Shown here: one piece after another, positions 7,152-14,609 of the stretch
Numbering within the stretch: the stretch's first letter is position 1
How the letters are laid out: every line of letters starts with the position of its first letter
Virus record (IMG/VR): IMGVR_UViG_3300044984_002289
Span: 1 to 32,899 of that record
DNA length: 32,899 nucleotides
Source: a virus
Strand: one strand, 5' to 3'
The notes under the pieces: generated by a model
Database searches by the model: none
Told to the model about the DNA's origin: nothing
What the model saw: the letters and a program-made list of their open reading frames with translations, nothing else
Made by a program: the position numbers and the translations under genes

Positions 7152-7463
7152 TTACTTATCCTTTCCATATCTAATACTGCTAACAATATCATTAACCCAT
7201 CTTCTAGTATCTTGTTCAGCAGTTTCTCCAATGAATGCATCTTCCCAAAAATTACCATTTAGCTTATCGGTAATCTCAGCTTTTGAATATGCACCCATAA
7301 TTCTATGTTTAGAATTTCCGCTATCATATTCACCATCTGCTTGGTAATACACAACTTCAATATCATAGTTATCCCAATTAGTACGCTCATTGTATTGTTC
7401 ACGATCAACTATGCACCAATCTGAAATCCTAGGATACATATTTATTTGACTTGGCTTAATCAT
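7152..7463 (-). CDS. Hypothetical protein
   Basis: 103 residues. Alternating strands (WCIVDREQYNE, DIEVVYYQADGEY) then a helical end (RRWVNDIVSSI). The ATG overlaps the upstream stop and follows GGAAG. No family recognised. Confidence 0.7.
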   Translation of the reverse strand: MIKPSQINMYPRISDWCIVDREQYNERTNWDNYDIEVVYYQADGEYDSGNSKHRIMGAYSKAEITDKLNGNFWEDAFIGETAEQDTRRWVNDIVSSIRYGKDK

Positions 7464-7909
7464 GCGAACACTTCCTTTTCAAATTGTTCTTCTAGTTTCT
7501 TTAAACGATATTGCATTTGTGTAGCTGTAAGCGAAACTGTTTGATTACGCTTTACATTCTTAATCCATTGACCTCTTGTAATGGTTGAATGATTAGTTGA
7601 TAAACCAATATACTTAACCAATTCTTTTGCCTCCAATGGCTTATCTTTGTAAGTATCTTCTTCTTCAACATATTCAGTTGTAAGATATGTGCTATACATT
7701 TCTTCACACAATTTCAATCTTGCATACCATTCACTTACATTTTTGTAATTGATTGAGCCAAGTGCAACCATACCACCAGCAAAAATCAAACCTTTAAGGA
7801 AAGGTTTTACATCCTTATAAGTATCACCAAACTGAGTGTATTCCGTATACGCTTCGTCAAAGTTATCCTTATACATTGCAATATCTGATATATCATAATT
7901 TAATGGCAT
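7460..7909 (-). CDS. Conserved phage protein of unknown function
   Basis: 149 residues from MPLNYDISDIAMYKDNF; GGAG lies 7 bp before this ATG and the start is just past the upstream stop. Helical, with FLKGLIFAGGMVALGSI, then VKYIGLSTNHSTITRGQW and a coiled-coil-like end. The layout (N-terminal NYD-I motif, IGL-TN motif) matches an unnamed family I recall from actinophages. Confidence 0.7.
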   Translation of the reverse strand: MPLNYDISDIAMYKDNFDEAYTEYTQFGDTYKDVKPFLKGLIFAGGMVALGSINYKNVSEWYARLKLCEEMYSTYLTTEYVEEEDTYKDKPLEAKELVKYIGLSTNHSTITRGQWIKNVKRNQTVSLTATQMQYRLKKLEEQFEKEVFA

Positions 7910-7910
7910 T

Positions 7911-8156
7911 TTATCTCTCCTCATTGTTGAATGTTGTAATTGAACTAATTGCTCCATCAAATATGGAGTCAATACTATTTGTTTCTATAAAGCTAACCCC
8001 GTCATAATCACCACGATTTGGTAAATAATCACCGTAAGCACTAGACAATAAGTTAACTATGTTCCTGGCTTCTTCTTTTGTTGAATCAAAGGTGCTAACA
8101 CCTACGACATTTTTATTCTTATAAAATAACGCTGCGTAATTGCTGATATCTGTCAT
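7911..8156 (-). CDS. Small hypothetical protein
   Basis: 81 residues. N-terminal YAALFYKNKNVVGVSTFDS strand pair, then a helix and a second strand region ending TTFNNEER. Its ATG directly follows the previous stop (TAAATG). Function unknown. Confidence 0.68.
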   Translation of the reverse strand: MTDISNYAALFYKNKNVVGVSTFDSTKEEARNIVNLLSSAYGDYLPNRGDYDGVSFIETNSIDSIFDGAISSITTFNNEER

Positions 8157-8543
8157 TTAGTTGTTCTCTTCTTTCTGTGTCATTACTTTAAATGCGAATA
8201 CAAATGCTTCAAAATCCTTGATTTCATCATCTGTTAATGAACATTGATCTCCTTCATCATCTGTTTTTGTATAAATAACATCACCTGAAATGAAATCATC
8301 AATTCCTTTTAGGCTGTCTCTTTTCTTGAGAATATTCCAATACCACCACTTACTAGCAAGTTCATTCATTCCCTTATTGAATTTACCTTCTTCATTAACA
8401 TAATAACCAGTGCTATTGCTAGAGTCAATCGTAACCCATTCAATATAGCCATCTACCTTTTCTTGTAGTTCTTTAAGTGTCATTTTTGTATCTGTATAAA
8501 TCATTTCTATTTCATTATTTTCTTTAATTAGTATTGCTTTCAT
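8157..8543 (-). CDS. DUF3846-like protein
   Basis: 128 residues. The order MKAILIKENNEIEMI, LKELQEKVDGYIEWV, YYVNEEGKF, then a GDVIYTK strand matches the small phage/plasmid DUF3846 fold (a two-strand start, helix, GYIE, NEEGK, then a gatekeeper strand). Function of that family is unknown. First gene after the RNA island, so it may be transcribed from a promoter near the tRNA. Confidence 0.65.
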   Translation of the reverse strand: MKAILIKENNEIEMIYTDTKMTLKELQEKVDGYIEWVTIDSSNSTGYYVNEEGKFNKGMNELASKWWYWNILKKRDSLKGIDDFISGDVIYTKTDDEGDQCSLTDDEIKDFEAFVFAFKVMTQKEENN

Positions 8544-8715
8544 CTTTATGAGTCTCCTCTACTTGTGTTTATATATGACAAAAAGAGTTAAGCAGAAAAC
8601 ATTTATGAAGTTTCAATGAACAACCTACTCCATATTTAACATTTCCTAATCAACAAAGGACAGGCAAATGCATATTTTCCTTAACCCGAAAGGTTGGGCT
8701 TAGCTTAACTCTTAG

Positions 8716-8789
8716 CGTATCCGACAGGACTTGAACCTATAACCTAAACATTAGAAGTGTTTTGCTCTATCCAATTGAGCTACGGATAC
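8716..8789 (-). tRNA. tRNA-Arg (anticodon TCT)
   Basis: Full cloverleaf on the minus strand: acceptor GTATCCG / CGGATAC, T8 A9, D stem GCTC / GAGC, anticodon stem AAACA / TGTTT with loop CTTCTAA, variable AGGTT, T arm ATAGG-TTCAAGT-CCTGT, discriminator G. The anticodon TCT reads AGA (and AGG), codons favoured by an AT-rich phage and often rare in actinobacterial hosts. No CCA is encoded, so the 3' end must be added by the host. Confidence 0.95.
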
Positions 8790-8862
8790 ATAAACATATT
8801 GGTTAAACTCGGCTTTTGCATATGTTAGACAAATAGTTTTTTCCAGGCTTTAACCAAACCTG

Positions 8863-8948
8863 TTTTTAATATCAGAGTATAATCAGATATGAGGATTATA
8901 CATACTATTACAATGACCAAAAAGAATAGCATTTCCTGATATTAAAAA
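8863..8948 (-). ncRNA. Structured RNA candidate, three-way junction 1
   Basis: An 86-nt unit closed by a perfect 13-bp stem TTTTTAATATCAG / CTGATATTAAAAA (8863-8875 with 8936-8948). Inside are a perfect 8-bp hairpin GTATAATC / GATTATAC (8877-8884 with 8894-8901) and a 5-bp hairpin CTATT / AATAG (8905-8909 with 8925-8929). Strand is assumed from the flanking tRNA and genes; the fold works on either strand. No known family recognised. Confidence 0.55.
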
Positions 8949-8949
8949 A

Positions 8950-9037
8950 TTGGTATTAGAATATAACCTTATACAAAGGCTATACCAGAATAGTAAAACC
9001 GTTCCCACTAGAATTACTATTCTGTTTCTAATACCAA
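8950..9037 (-). ncRNA. Structured RNA candidate, three-way junction 2
   Basis: An 88-nt unit one base away from junction 1. Closing stem TTGGTATTAGAA / TTCTAATACCAA (12 bp, perfect); branch TATA-A-CCTT / AAGG-C-TATA (8 bp with one mismatch, 8962-8984); branch CAGAATAGTAA / TTACTATTCTG (11 bp, perfect, 8986-9024). Linkers at the junction are 0, 1 and 1 nt, a tight, well-formed three-way junction. No open reading frame covers it. Confidence 0.6.
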
Positions 9038-9061
9038 AACTTAAGTTGATGTTCCTTCAGC

Positions 9062-9110
9062 GTAAAAGATCAGATAATCTTTTGCATAAAGGAACACCAA
9101 CAATCTTTTA
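9062..9110 (-). repeat. 49-bp dispersed element, copy 1
   Basis: 43 of 49 bases match 14532-14580 without gaps, same orientation. It starts about 28 bp after the stop codon of the 9138-9608 gene. On the minus strand the core reads TAAAAGATTGTTGGTGTT. It folds as part of a hairpin with outer arms TGTTCCTT / AAGGAACA (9050-9057 and 9089-9096) and inner arms AAAAGAT / ATCTTTT (9064-9083). Confidence 0.7.
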
Positions 9111-9137
9111 ACCAATCTATACTAAAATTGAGTATAT

Positions 9138-9608
9138 TCATTCCCAACTTATAGTTGCAGTTTTAGTCAATAGCTCTTCACCATCAAAATACCATTGCCA
9201 TAAGCTATTGTCTTCACCGCTCCAATTTATATAGCTTCCAGTTTTTATAAACTTAGCGATTGATTGAAAGAAATACTCTTCAGAGCCAATCTTGGAACTA
9301 TAACCTAGACCAACTAAATCGCCATTGTCATTGTATTTAATATTTTCAAACCCAAGTTCATGCAAGATATCTTCCATATTCTTACATGTTTCTGGATAAT
9401 TAGCATCCATCCAACTAAACCATTTAGCTGGATGATAATTCATACCTTCAGGTCTTGGTGAATCGTAACTTACACCTTCAGAGTTCCAACCACCACCACT
9501 TTTTAGGTCATCCCTATCATTAAGCTTACACATTGCTTCATAGCAATCCACAAACTTATCTTTAGGAATAAAGATATTTACTTCTGTTGCATCTACATAG
9601 TATCCCAT
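9138..9608 (-). CDS. Conserved hypothetical phage protein
   Basis: 156 residues, acidic, rich in Trp/Tyr/Gly (GGGWNSEGVSY, YHPAKWFSWMDANY, WQWYFDGEELL). Alternating helix and strand suggest a small globular domain. No catalytic motif seen. Just upstream of the RNA island in transcription order. Confidence 0.75.
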   Translation of the reverse strand: MGYYVDATEVNIFIPKDKFVDCYEAMCKLNDRDDLKSGGGWNSEGVSYDSPRPEGMNYHPAKWFSWMDANYPETCKNMEDILHELGFENIKYNDNGDLVGLGYSSKIGSEEYFFQSIAKFIKTGSYINWSGEDNSLWQWYFDGEELLTKTATISWE

Positions 9609-9623
9609 AAGATACCCTTTCTA

Positions 9624-10160
9624 TTAGTTAGATATTTTCCAGTTTAGTAGCTTACCTTTTGAATTGTCCATGATATATTTTGCAACGCTTAAGTTGCAAT
9701 CTAATTCTAATAGACCATTCAAATCTGTACCGCAAACATTTTTAGTTACTGTTTGCCATGAGCTATTTATTTGCAGTAATCCTCTATCAATTGAACCATT
9801 CTTATTTAATGTCCAAGTTACTTTACCATTTGCATCAAATTTTGCATTTATTGCTTTTGGATTACATCCACTTTCTCTCCAAGCAATATACGAAAATACC
9901 TGCACAGGTAATTTGTATTCTTTGAATTTAGAATGAAATTGAGGACAACGCTTATTCTTATCCGCAGGCACTCTATGATCCAACCAATCAGGTCTATCAA
10001 TAGCCATTGGCTGAGTGTTTAACTCAACTAAATCAATAACTACTGAATATGAATTTGTATTAACAACATTCATTTCACCACTAGAAGCGTAAGCTATTGT
10101 GCCTACGATTCCTATATACATACTTATAATTATACCTATTAAAGAACTTTTTGTCTTCAT
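9624..10160 (-). CDS. Secreted lysozyme/transglycosylase-like protein
   Basis: 178 residues. Residues 1-25 form a signal peptide (MKTKSS, hydrophobic core, AYA-S cleavage site). Residues 85-178 carry a lysozyme-like SLT pattern: YIAWRESGCNPKAIN with the probable catalytic Glu at 96, RGLLQINSSWQ, and a final helix LDCNLSVAKYIMDNS. Four cysteines (72, 99, 143, 155) could form disulfides outside the cytoplasm. It likely cleaves peptidoglycan, for lysis or wall remodelling. It lies among accessory genes with no holin recognised beside it; the small membrane gene at 10772-10909 is the nearest candidate. Confidence 0.78.
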   Translation of the reverse strand: MKTKSSLIGIIISMYIGIVGTIAYASSGEMNVVNTNSYSVVIDLVELNTQPMAIDRPDWLDHRVPADKNKRCPQFHSKFKEYKLPVQVFSYIAWRESGCNPKAINAKFDANGKVTWTLNKNGSIDRGLLQINSSWQTVTKNVCGTDLNGLLELDCNLSVAKYIMDNSKGKLLNWKISN

Positions 10161-10174
10161 TTTGCCTCCACAGT

Positions 10175-10276
10175 TTAGGTTTTGCGATTAGTTCGCATTA
10201 GCATAGCTTTAGATGCAAAACGAGGGCAATCTACAAATTTGCTCGCTCGCTTTACAGTAGGTTTTATTTTATAAAT
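10175..10276 (-). CDS. Possible 33-residue basic protein, non-standard start
   Basis: An open frame with no ATG, GTG or TTG near its start: GGAGG (10280-10284) is followed closely by ATT TAT AAA ATA AAA. The frame then reads KPTVKRASKFVDCPRF and a basic end, and its TAA lies 14 bp before the next gene's ATG, normal operon spacing. Initiation at ATT or ATA would be unusual. Alternatively the GGAGG belongs to a 5-codon leader starting at 10285. Confidence 0.3.
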   Translation of the reverse strand: MYKIKPTVKRASKFVDCPRFASKAMLMRTNRKT

Positions 10277-10340
10277 ATACCTCCATGAGTATAAAAATAT
10301 TTAATAATGAATTGAAACAGTGTATCAATATTAGCTTTTT

Positions 10341-10694
10341 TTAAGATTCTTCTTGCTTCAATTTCTCATATACAGATTTTGCAAATGCTTGATGCATACC
10401 TGGTATCTTAGCCATTTGTTCTCTGACTTCCAAATTATACATTTCTGCATAAGATGAAAACGCATCTGAAACTGATGAATCAGTCACACTTGCAATAGAA
10501 GATAAAAGTATAGCCATATGCATCATGCAACCAAATATTACTCCAGGCATAAATGTTGGGTCATCTTCATTTGTAAATGAATACGATTCCATTAACTCAT
10601 TTATCATTGAACCATTTGGATTCATATAAGCTGCAAACATTTGAAATGCTATATCGCTATATAATTCATCGTTCACACTCAACTCTTCTCTCAT
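10341..10694 (-). CDS. Hypothetical helical protein
   Basis: 117 residues, mostly helical, Met-rich (FQMFAAYMNPNGSMINELMESY, MPGVIFGCMMHMAILL). The middle segment is hydrophobic but holds His and Met and need not span a membrane. No family recognised. Confidence 0.68.
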   Translation of the reverse strand: MREELSVNDELYSDIAFQMFAAYMNPNGSMINELMESYSFTNEDDPTFMPGVIFGCMMHMAILLSSIASVTDSSVSDAFSSYAEMYNLEVREQMAKIPGMHQAFAKSVYEKLKQEES

Positions 10695-10771
10695 AAAACT
10701 CCTAATTGTTTGTGATACATGAAAAACAATATCCTTCTATCATATCACAGATTGATTTAAAATAAAAACTA

Positions 10772-10909
10772 TCAAGCAAGCAGAACAGCAATCACCCCTA
10801 TGATATAAAGAGGAAACAATATAATTGCTAATGGTATGATGATAATAGCAAATATAGTTGCCAAAAAGCACATCCAAATTATCCAAAGTATTGATTCAAA
10901 TATTGACAT
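10772..10909 (-). CDS. 45-residue membrane protein
   Basis: Starts MSIFESILWIIWMCFL and continues ATIFAIIIIPLAIIL, then FPLYIIGVIAVLLA: two hydrophobic stretches around a proline, fitting a small membrane protein with one or two helices. GAGG lies 8 bp before the ATG. Two genes away from the secreted lysozyme-like gene, so a holin-like role is conceivable but unproven. Confidence 0.6.
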   Translation of the reverse strand: MSIFESILWIIWMCFLATIFAIIIIPLAIILFPLYIIGVIAVLLA

Positions 10910-10956
10910 GTATAAAACCTCGCACTTTCATTACGATATTAATGATTTTTTGTTTG

Positions 10957-11295
10957 CTAACTTTCCTCAAGAAGAGTTTTAATTATCTTGCTCTTATTTT
11001 TTTTATCATCTAAAGTTAGCCCTTTATGAACCAATTCATTGAAATATTCCACATTCTTTGTTATCTCTCTATGCGTAGCTGAATGCGGATTATAAAAATG
11101 TTCTCTAACATGACCTATTTCATTAGATCCAGTTGTGTATTCAAATATTCTTGCATACCAATTATCTGGCTTAAATCCATGCTGATCTTTACATATTTGA
11201 CCAGCAATACTTAAAGCCTCTTTAACAGTATTAACAGTATCTACCTGAATAGGCAATCTGAACTCTACAACAAAATAATTACCAAATTTTGGCAT
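10957..11295 (-). CDS. Hypothetical protein
   Basis: 112 residues. N-terminal strand FGNYFVVEFRLPI, a helix VKEALSIAGQICKD, then DNWYARIFEYTTG and a charged tail. Alpha/beta small domain of unknown function, 8 bp downstream of the large 11304-12935 gene and probably co-translated with it. Confidence 0.7.
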   Translation of the reverse strand: MPKFGNYFVVEFRLPIQVDTVNTVKEALSIAGQICKDQHGFKPDNWYARIFEYTTGSNEIGHVREHFYNPHSATHREITKNVEYFNELVHKGLTLDDKKNKSKIIKTLLEES

Positions 11296-11303
11296 TGCTC
11301 TCC

Positions 11304-12935
11304 TTAGTGAATAATACTAATAGTAAAATCTTCAGGTATTTCAATAAAGAACCGTGTGCCATTATCAATTGCAATCGCACATCCAATTCCAGTATCTAAT
11401 CCGTGAGAATAGATTTTATAAGCTCTTTTACCGATTGACATTATATAACACTCTAGCGGTCTAGACCACTCAATGTTATATTGAATACCACCCAATTCAG
11501 AAACACTTTCTATTGGAATATAGATACCATCTTTACCAACCTGAATCAACTCAGGGCGATAAAATTCACACATCATTTTTCCAATTCTTCTGTCAGCCAA
11601 ATCTCTAAAGCTTCTGCCAGCTATATCACCATCAGTATATCCAGTTTCATAGTGATCATATTCATGAATAACAGTTGCTACTATTTCATTTAGCTCACCA
11701 TTAAGCGCATGATTTCTGTCAATCAAAATCTGTTTGTCATCTGTGTTTGGATTTATTACAACTCCCAAGTAATGATCTTTTTGTTTAGGCAAAAAGCAAG
11801 CAATTGGTTTTTCCAATTGCAATAAGCCTGGCTCAAATCTTGCTGCAATCTCAATTGCTTTGATCAACTTTGGATACTGACTAATATCTTGGTCAATATC
11901 ATAGTTGATTGAATCTCCAGCAATATCATCAATTGTTTGAACTCCAGCCTTCTTCAATACCCAAAAGAAAAAGCTAGAACTAACCATCTTTGATTCAAGA
12001 CCTTTTTCTTTAATGAAAGATACATATGCTTGATTTAGAGATTGCTCAGGTGTAATCATAATACAATCCCCACCATAAAGCTCTTCCCAGGCTTCATACC
12101 AATTCTTATCTACATCATGCGCTGTACCAGTAAATTCAAACTCAACATAATTCTTATTAGAATTTGCTGACTGAATAAACATCTTAATGATTGAAACATC
12201 ATTACATTCACAAATAGCCTGGGCAATTCTATAATTCATTGTCCATTCATCTGCTACTGTTCGCATCTCATTCAGTTTGATATTCTGAATCTCATAGTCA
12301 AAGATTGATGTGTAATCTTCATTTTCATAAACCATAACTTGCTTATGATAAACATGAACATATCTGTTATGAGGTTTGTAAAAGGCAATCTTGTGATGAC
12401 CTGATTTATTTTCAAATAACGGTGTACGATTTTCAAGAAAATACCCATCATGATCGTTATAGATTTCCATCATATTAGGTGATGCTGTAATGTAAACAGA
12501 AAACTGATTCAAGTTAGGAACAACATCTTTTTCATCAACTATTTCACGACTCCATGTCGTTCCTGAAGTCTTAGCTTCATCCATAGCATTTGCAATTGCT
12601 TCTCTATATACTTGAAATTCATCTTCCCAACTCAATACGCCAGCATCAACTGTAAACGAAGATGATTTCTTGTAATCACCATAATCATAAACGATACAGT
12701 CAATTCCATCTTCCTTCTCAACCTTATACTTAAGGATATACTGACCCTTTTCATCTTGACCAGTAAAAATCCAATCTAATCCCATACGCAAAGCTGCAAT
12801 CGGAGCATATTTAATACCTGAACCGAATTGCCCAATCGTATCTGGATCATTTCGTTTAGTAGATAGCCCTAGTTTTTCTAGAGCTATCCGACTAACATTC
12901 TCCGATTGATTAGAAATTTTGATGTACTTTGACAT
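11304..12935 (-). CDS. GHKL-ATPase-like protein with HEXXH protease motif
   Basis: 543 residues, the largest accessory protein here. Residues 34-42 IGQFGSGIK match the glycine-rich lid motif of GHKL/Bergerat-fold ATPases (as in Hsp90). Residues 111-121 REAIANAMDEA match the N-box (Glu, Asn, Asp). EIYNDHDG (157-164) resembles the DxG motif. This order (lid, N-box, DxG) is a circular permutation of the usual N-box, DxG, lid. Further on, TVIHEYDHYETG (422-432) is an HEXXH zinc-protease motif with candidate third ligands just after. Two catalytic modules in one chain suggest an ATP-regulated protease or a decayed variant. Cellular target unknown. Confidence 0.7.
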   Translation of the reverse strand: MSKYIKISNQSENVSRIALEKLGLSTKRNDPDTIGQFGSGIKYAPIAALRMGLDWIFTGQDEKGQYILKYKVEKEDGIDCIVYDYGDYKKSSSFTVDAGVLSWEDEFQVYREAIANAMDEAKTSGTTWSREIVDEKDVVPNLNQFSVYITASPNMMEIYNDHDGYFLENRTPLFENKSGHHKIAFYKPHNRYVHVYHKQVMVYENEDYTSIFDYEIQNIKLNEMRTVADEWTMNYRIAQAICECNDVSIIKMFIQSANSNKNYVEFEFTGTAHDVDKNWYEAWEELYGGDCIMITPEQSLNQAYVSFIKEKGLESKMVSSSFFFWVLKKAGVQTIDDIAGDSINYDIDQDISQYPKLIKAIEIAARFEPGLLQLEKPIACFLPKQKDHYLGVVINPNTDDKQILIDRNHALNGELNEIVATVIHEYDHYETGYTDGDIAGRSFRDLADRRIGKMMCEFYRPELIQVGKDGIYIPIESVSELGGIQYNIEWSRPLECYIMSIGKRAYKIYSHGLDTGIGCAIAIDNGTRFFIEIPEDFTISIIH

Positions 12936-12947
12936 TCTTTACCCCTT

Positions 12948-13607
12948 CTATTTTAGTGATAGTGATGTGAGAATACGACTCTTATTGTATTCAGTATATT
13001 GGAGCGCATCTAGAACTTCATTGATTTCTAGAATCGTAAATGAACGAAGAACCTGTACATTATCCTGAACAGTAATCGGTTGAACAATACCTTCTGTTTG
13101 CTTTTTCATGTAGCCTTCAATAATTGACTCTACTGATTTAATAAATAAATCACCAACATGACAAGGCGATGTGTAATCAAAAGATGAAAGCAATTCCTCA
13201 GCCAATGACATAGCATCAACTGGATCTAAATGATCTTTGACTTCACGAGCAATATCACGATAATCAATGTTTTCAATTACAGTATTTGAAATGTTATCCA
13301 TATCTAGATAATCTTCTACCATGATATCGCTAAGGACATCTGTAACCTTATCATTCCAGTCAATATCGCTAACTGCTGATTCAATTACATCTTCAAAGTC
13401 GTAACCTGCAATCAATTCCTCAACATCTTCCCCAGTCATTGTGTAGTCTTTAAACATTTCAATTAACTGTTCTGCTGGGAATGTCATTGTTGCAACGACA
13501 TCCTTATTCTTTGTTTCTACTGGTTCCATATTTATTTTTTCTCCTGTTTTAGTTGTGTATACAATATTTCCTGCTGTATCTGTTCTTTCAAGAAATTCTT
13601 GAGTCAT
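12948..13607 (-). CDS. Acidic hypothetical protein
   Basis: 219 residues from MTQEFLER; AAAGG lies 8 bp before this ATG, while the ATG at 13631 is buried in the upstream gene. Very acidic central part with repeated D-x-x-D-x-I units (DFEDVIESAVSDIDWNDKV, IDYRDIAREVKDHL), helical throughout. Ends with VLDALQYTEYNKSRIL. Function unknown; the acidity would fit a partner-binding or DNA-mimic role, which is speculation. Confidence 0.7.
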   Translation of the reverse strand: MTQEFLERTDTAGNIVYTTKTGEKINMEPVETKNKDVVATMTFPAEQLIEMFKDYTMTGEDVEELIAGYDFEDVIESAVSDIDWNDKVTDVLSDIMVEDYLDMDNISNTVIENIDYRDIAREVKDHLDPVDAMSLAEELLSSFDYTSPCHVGDLFIKSVESIIEGYMKKQTEGIVQPITVQDNVQVLRSFTILEINEVLDALQYTEYNKSRILTSLSLK

Positions 13608-13999
13608 TGCATGTACCTTTCCGCTTCCCATTGAACATACCTAAACATTGCTGAATCATCATGAATTTTTCTTTCTGCACAATCCCACCAATCTGTGAAG
13701 TGATATGTTGCTTTTTCAACAACTCCATCTTCATCTATAATTGCTTCTATATATGAAGCTGGTCCACCACCACTCAATTCAATTGTCAGAAGTCTTTTCA
13801 TAGTTGAACCTGCAGCATATTCATGAATTGTTCCTTCATCAATACCGTCATCTTCAATTTCTTGCAATAACTTCTTATCATCCTCATCATCTTCATCAAA
13901 TGAATAATCATCTAATACCTTGAACATAAGATCAATGTATTCTTCAGTTCTCATGTAATGATCTTCAATACGCTCTTTACAACTTAATTCTTTACTCAT
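13604..13999 (-). CDS. Conserved phage protein with GGGP motif
   Basis: 131 residues. An acidic helical first half (FDEDDEDDKKLLQEI) is followed by a strand-rich part LTIELSGGGPASYIEA, VEKATYHFTDWWDCAER. The GGGP-x-Y and DWWDCA motifs recur in unnamed phage proteins. Overlaps both neighbours by 4 bp. Confidence 0.72.
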   Translation of the reverse strand: MSKELSCKERIEDHYMRTEEYIDLMFKVLDDYSFDEDDEDDKKLLQEIEDDGIDEGTIHEYAAGSTMKRLLTIELSGGGPASYIEAIIDEDGVVEKATYHFTDWWDCAERKIHDDSAMFRYVQWEAERYMQ

Positions 14000-14514
14000 A
14001 ACCCCTGCATCTCCTTCTTGAATTCAAAGAATTCATCTATATTTGTTATATGTGTAATTTCTGATTTTACTAAAATTAGTAGTTTTTTTACATACCCTGC
14101 GAATCCATTGAATCTTTCAATTAAAATAGAATCTGAAACTGTCATATTACTTTGACCATTACTCTCTGGACATTTAACATAATAAAACTTAGTGCTTGAC
14201 CCATCAGAATACAAATGCATGGGGCAAGCCCAACCTCCACTCCTGCCAGAACTTTCAACATAATCATAACCCCAACCATGCGCTATTTTCTGGCATTCAT
14301 TCCAGAACAAAGCTTTAACCCCATCATAAACATATTCGTTCAATTGATAGTTAAAATACATTTGACCATCCAATAGTGGACTCAAACGATCATGATGATC
14401 TTTAACATTAACTCCAAGATTTCCATCTTGAGTTATAAAGCTTTTATCTATAGTTTCAGGAGTAAAATACCCTCCTCTTAAATTTTTAACACTATGTACT
14501 TTAATGCTATTCAT
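13996..14514 (-). CDS. Hypothetical phage protein
   Basis: 172 residues. Contains GWGYDYVESSGRSGGWACPM, a Gly/Trp-rich loop, flanked by helical and strand segments; C-terminal helix KLLILVKSEITHI. AAGGAAAAG precedes the ATG; a copy of the 49-bp element lies in its 5' leader. Function unknown. Confidence 0.7.
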   Translation of the reverse strand: MNSIKVHSVKNLRGGYFTPETIDKSFITQDGNLGVNVKDHHDRLSPLLDGQMYFNYQLNEYVYDGVKALFWNECQKIAHGWGYDYVESSGRSGGWACPMHLYSDGSSTKFYYVKCPESNGQSNMTVSDSILIERFNGFAGYVKKLLILVKSEITHITNIDEFFEFKKEMQGL

Positions 14515-14531
14515 AACTTTTCCTTCCCGAT

Positions 14532-14580
14532 GTAAAACATCAGATAATCGTTTATATAATGAAACACCAACAATCTTTTA
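14532..14580 (-). repeat. 49-bp dispersed element, copy 2
   Basis: 43 of 49 bases match 9062-9110, same strand. As with copy 1, it begins some 30 bp after the stop codon of the preceding gene, with a small hairpin (AGCG / CGCT) between. Here it also lies in the leader of the 13996-14514 gene. The stem register seen in copy 1 shifts by one base (AAAC / GTTT). Confidence 0.7.
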
Positions 14581-14609
14581 CTCAATTTATTAGCGAATTT
14601 TAATATACG

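Noticed and set aside
8680-8712. Terminator downstream of the tRNA
   Set aside because: The AACC-CGAAA-GGTT hairpin has only four pairs and no T-run on the minus strand.
8863-8948. Hammerhead ribozyme or second tRNA
   Set aside because: No CUGAUGA/GAAA core and no TTC-loop or four-arm cloverleaf; only a three-way junction fits.
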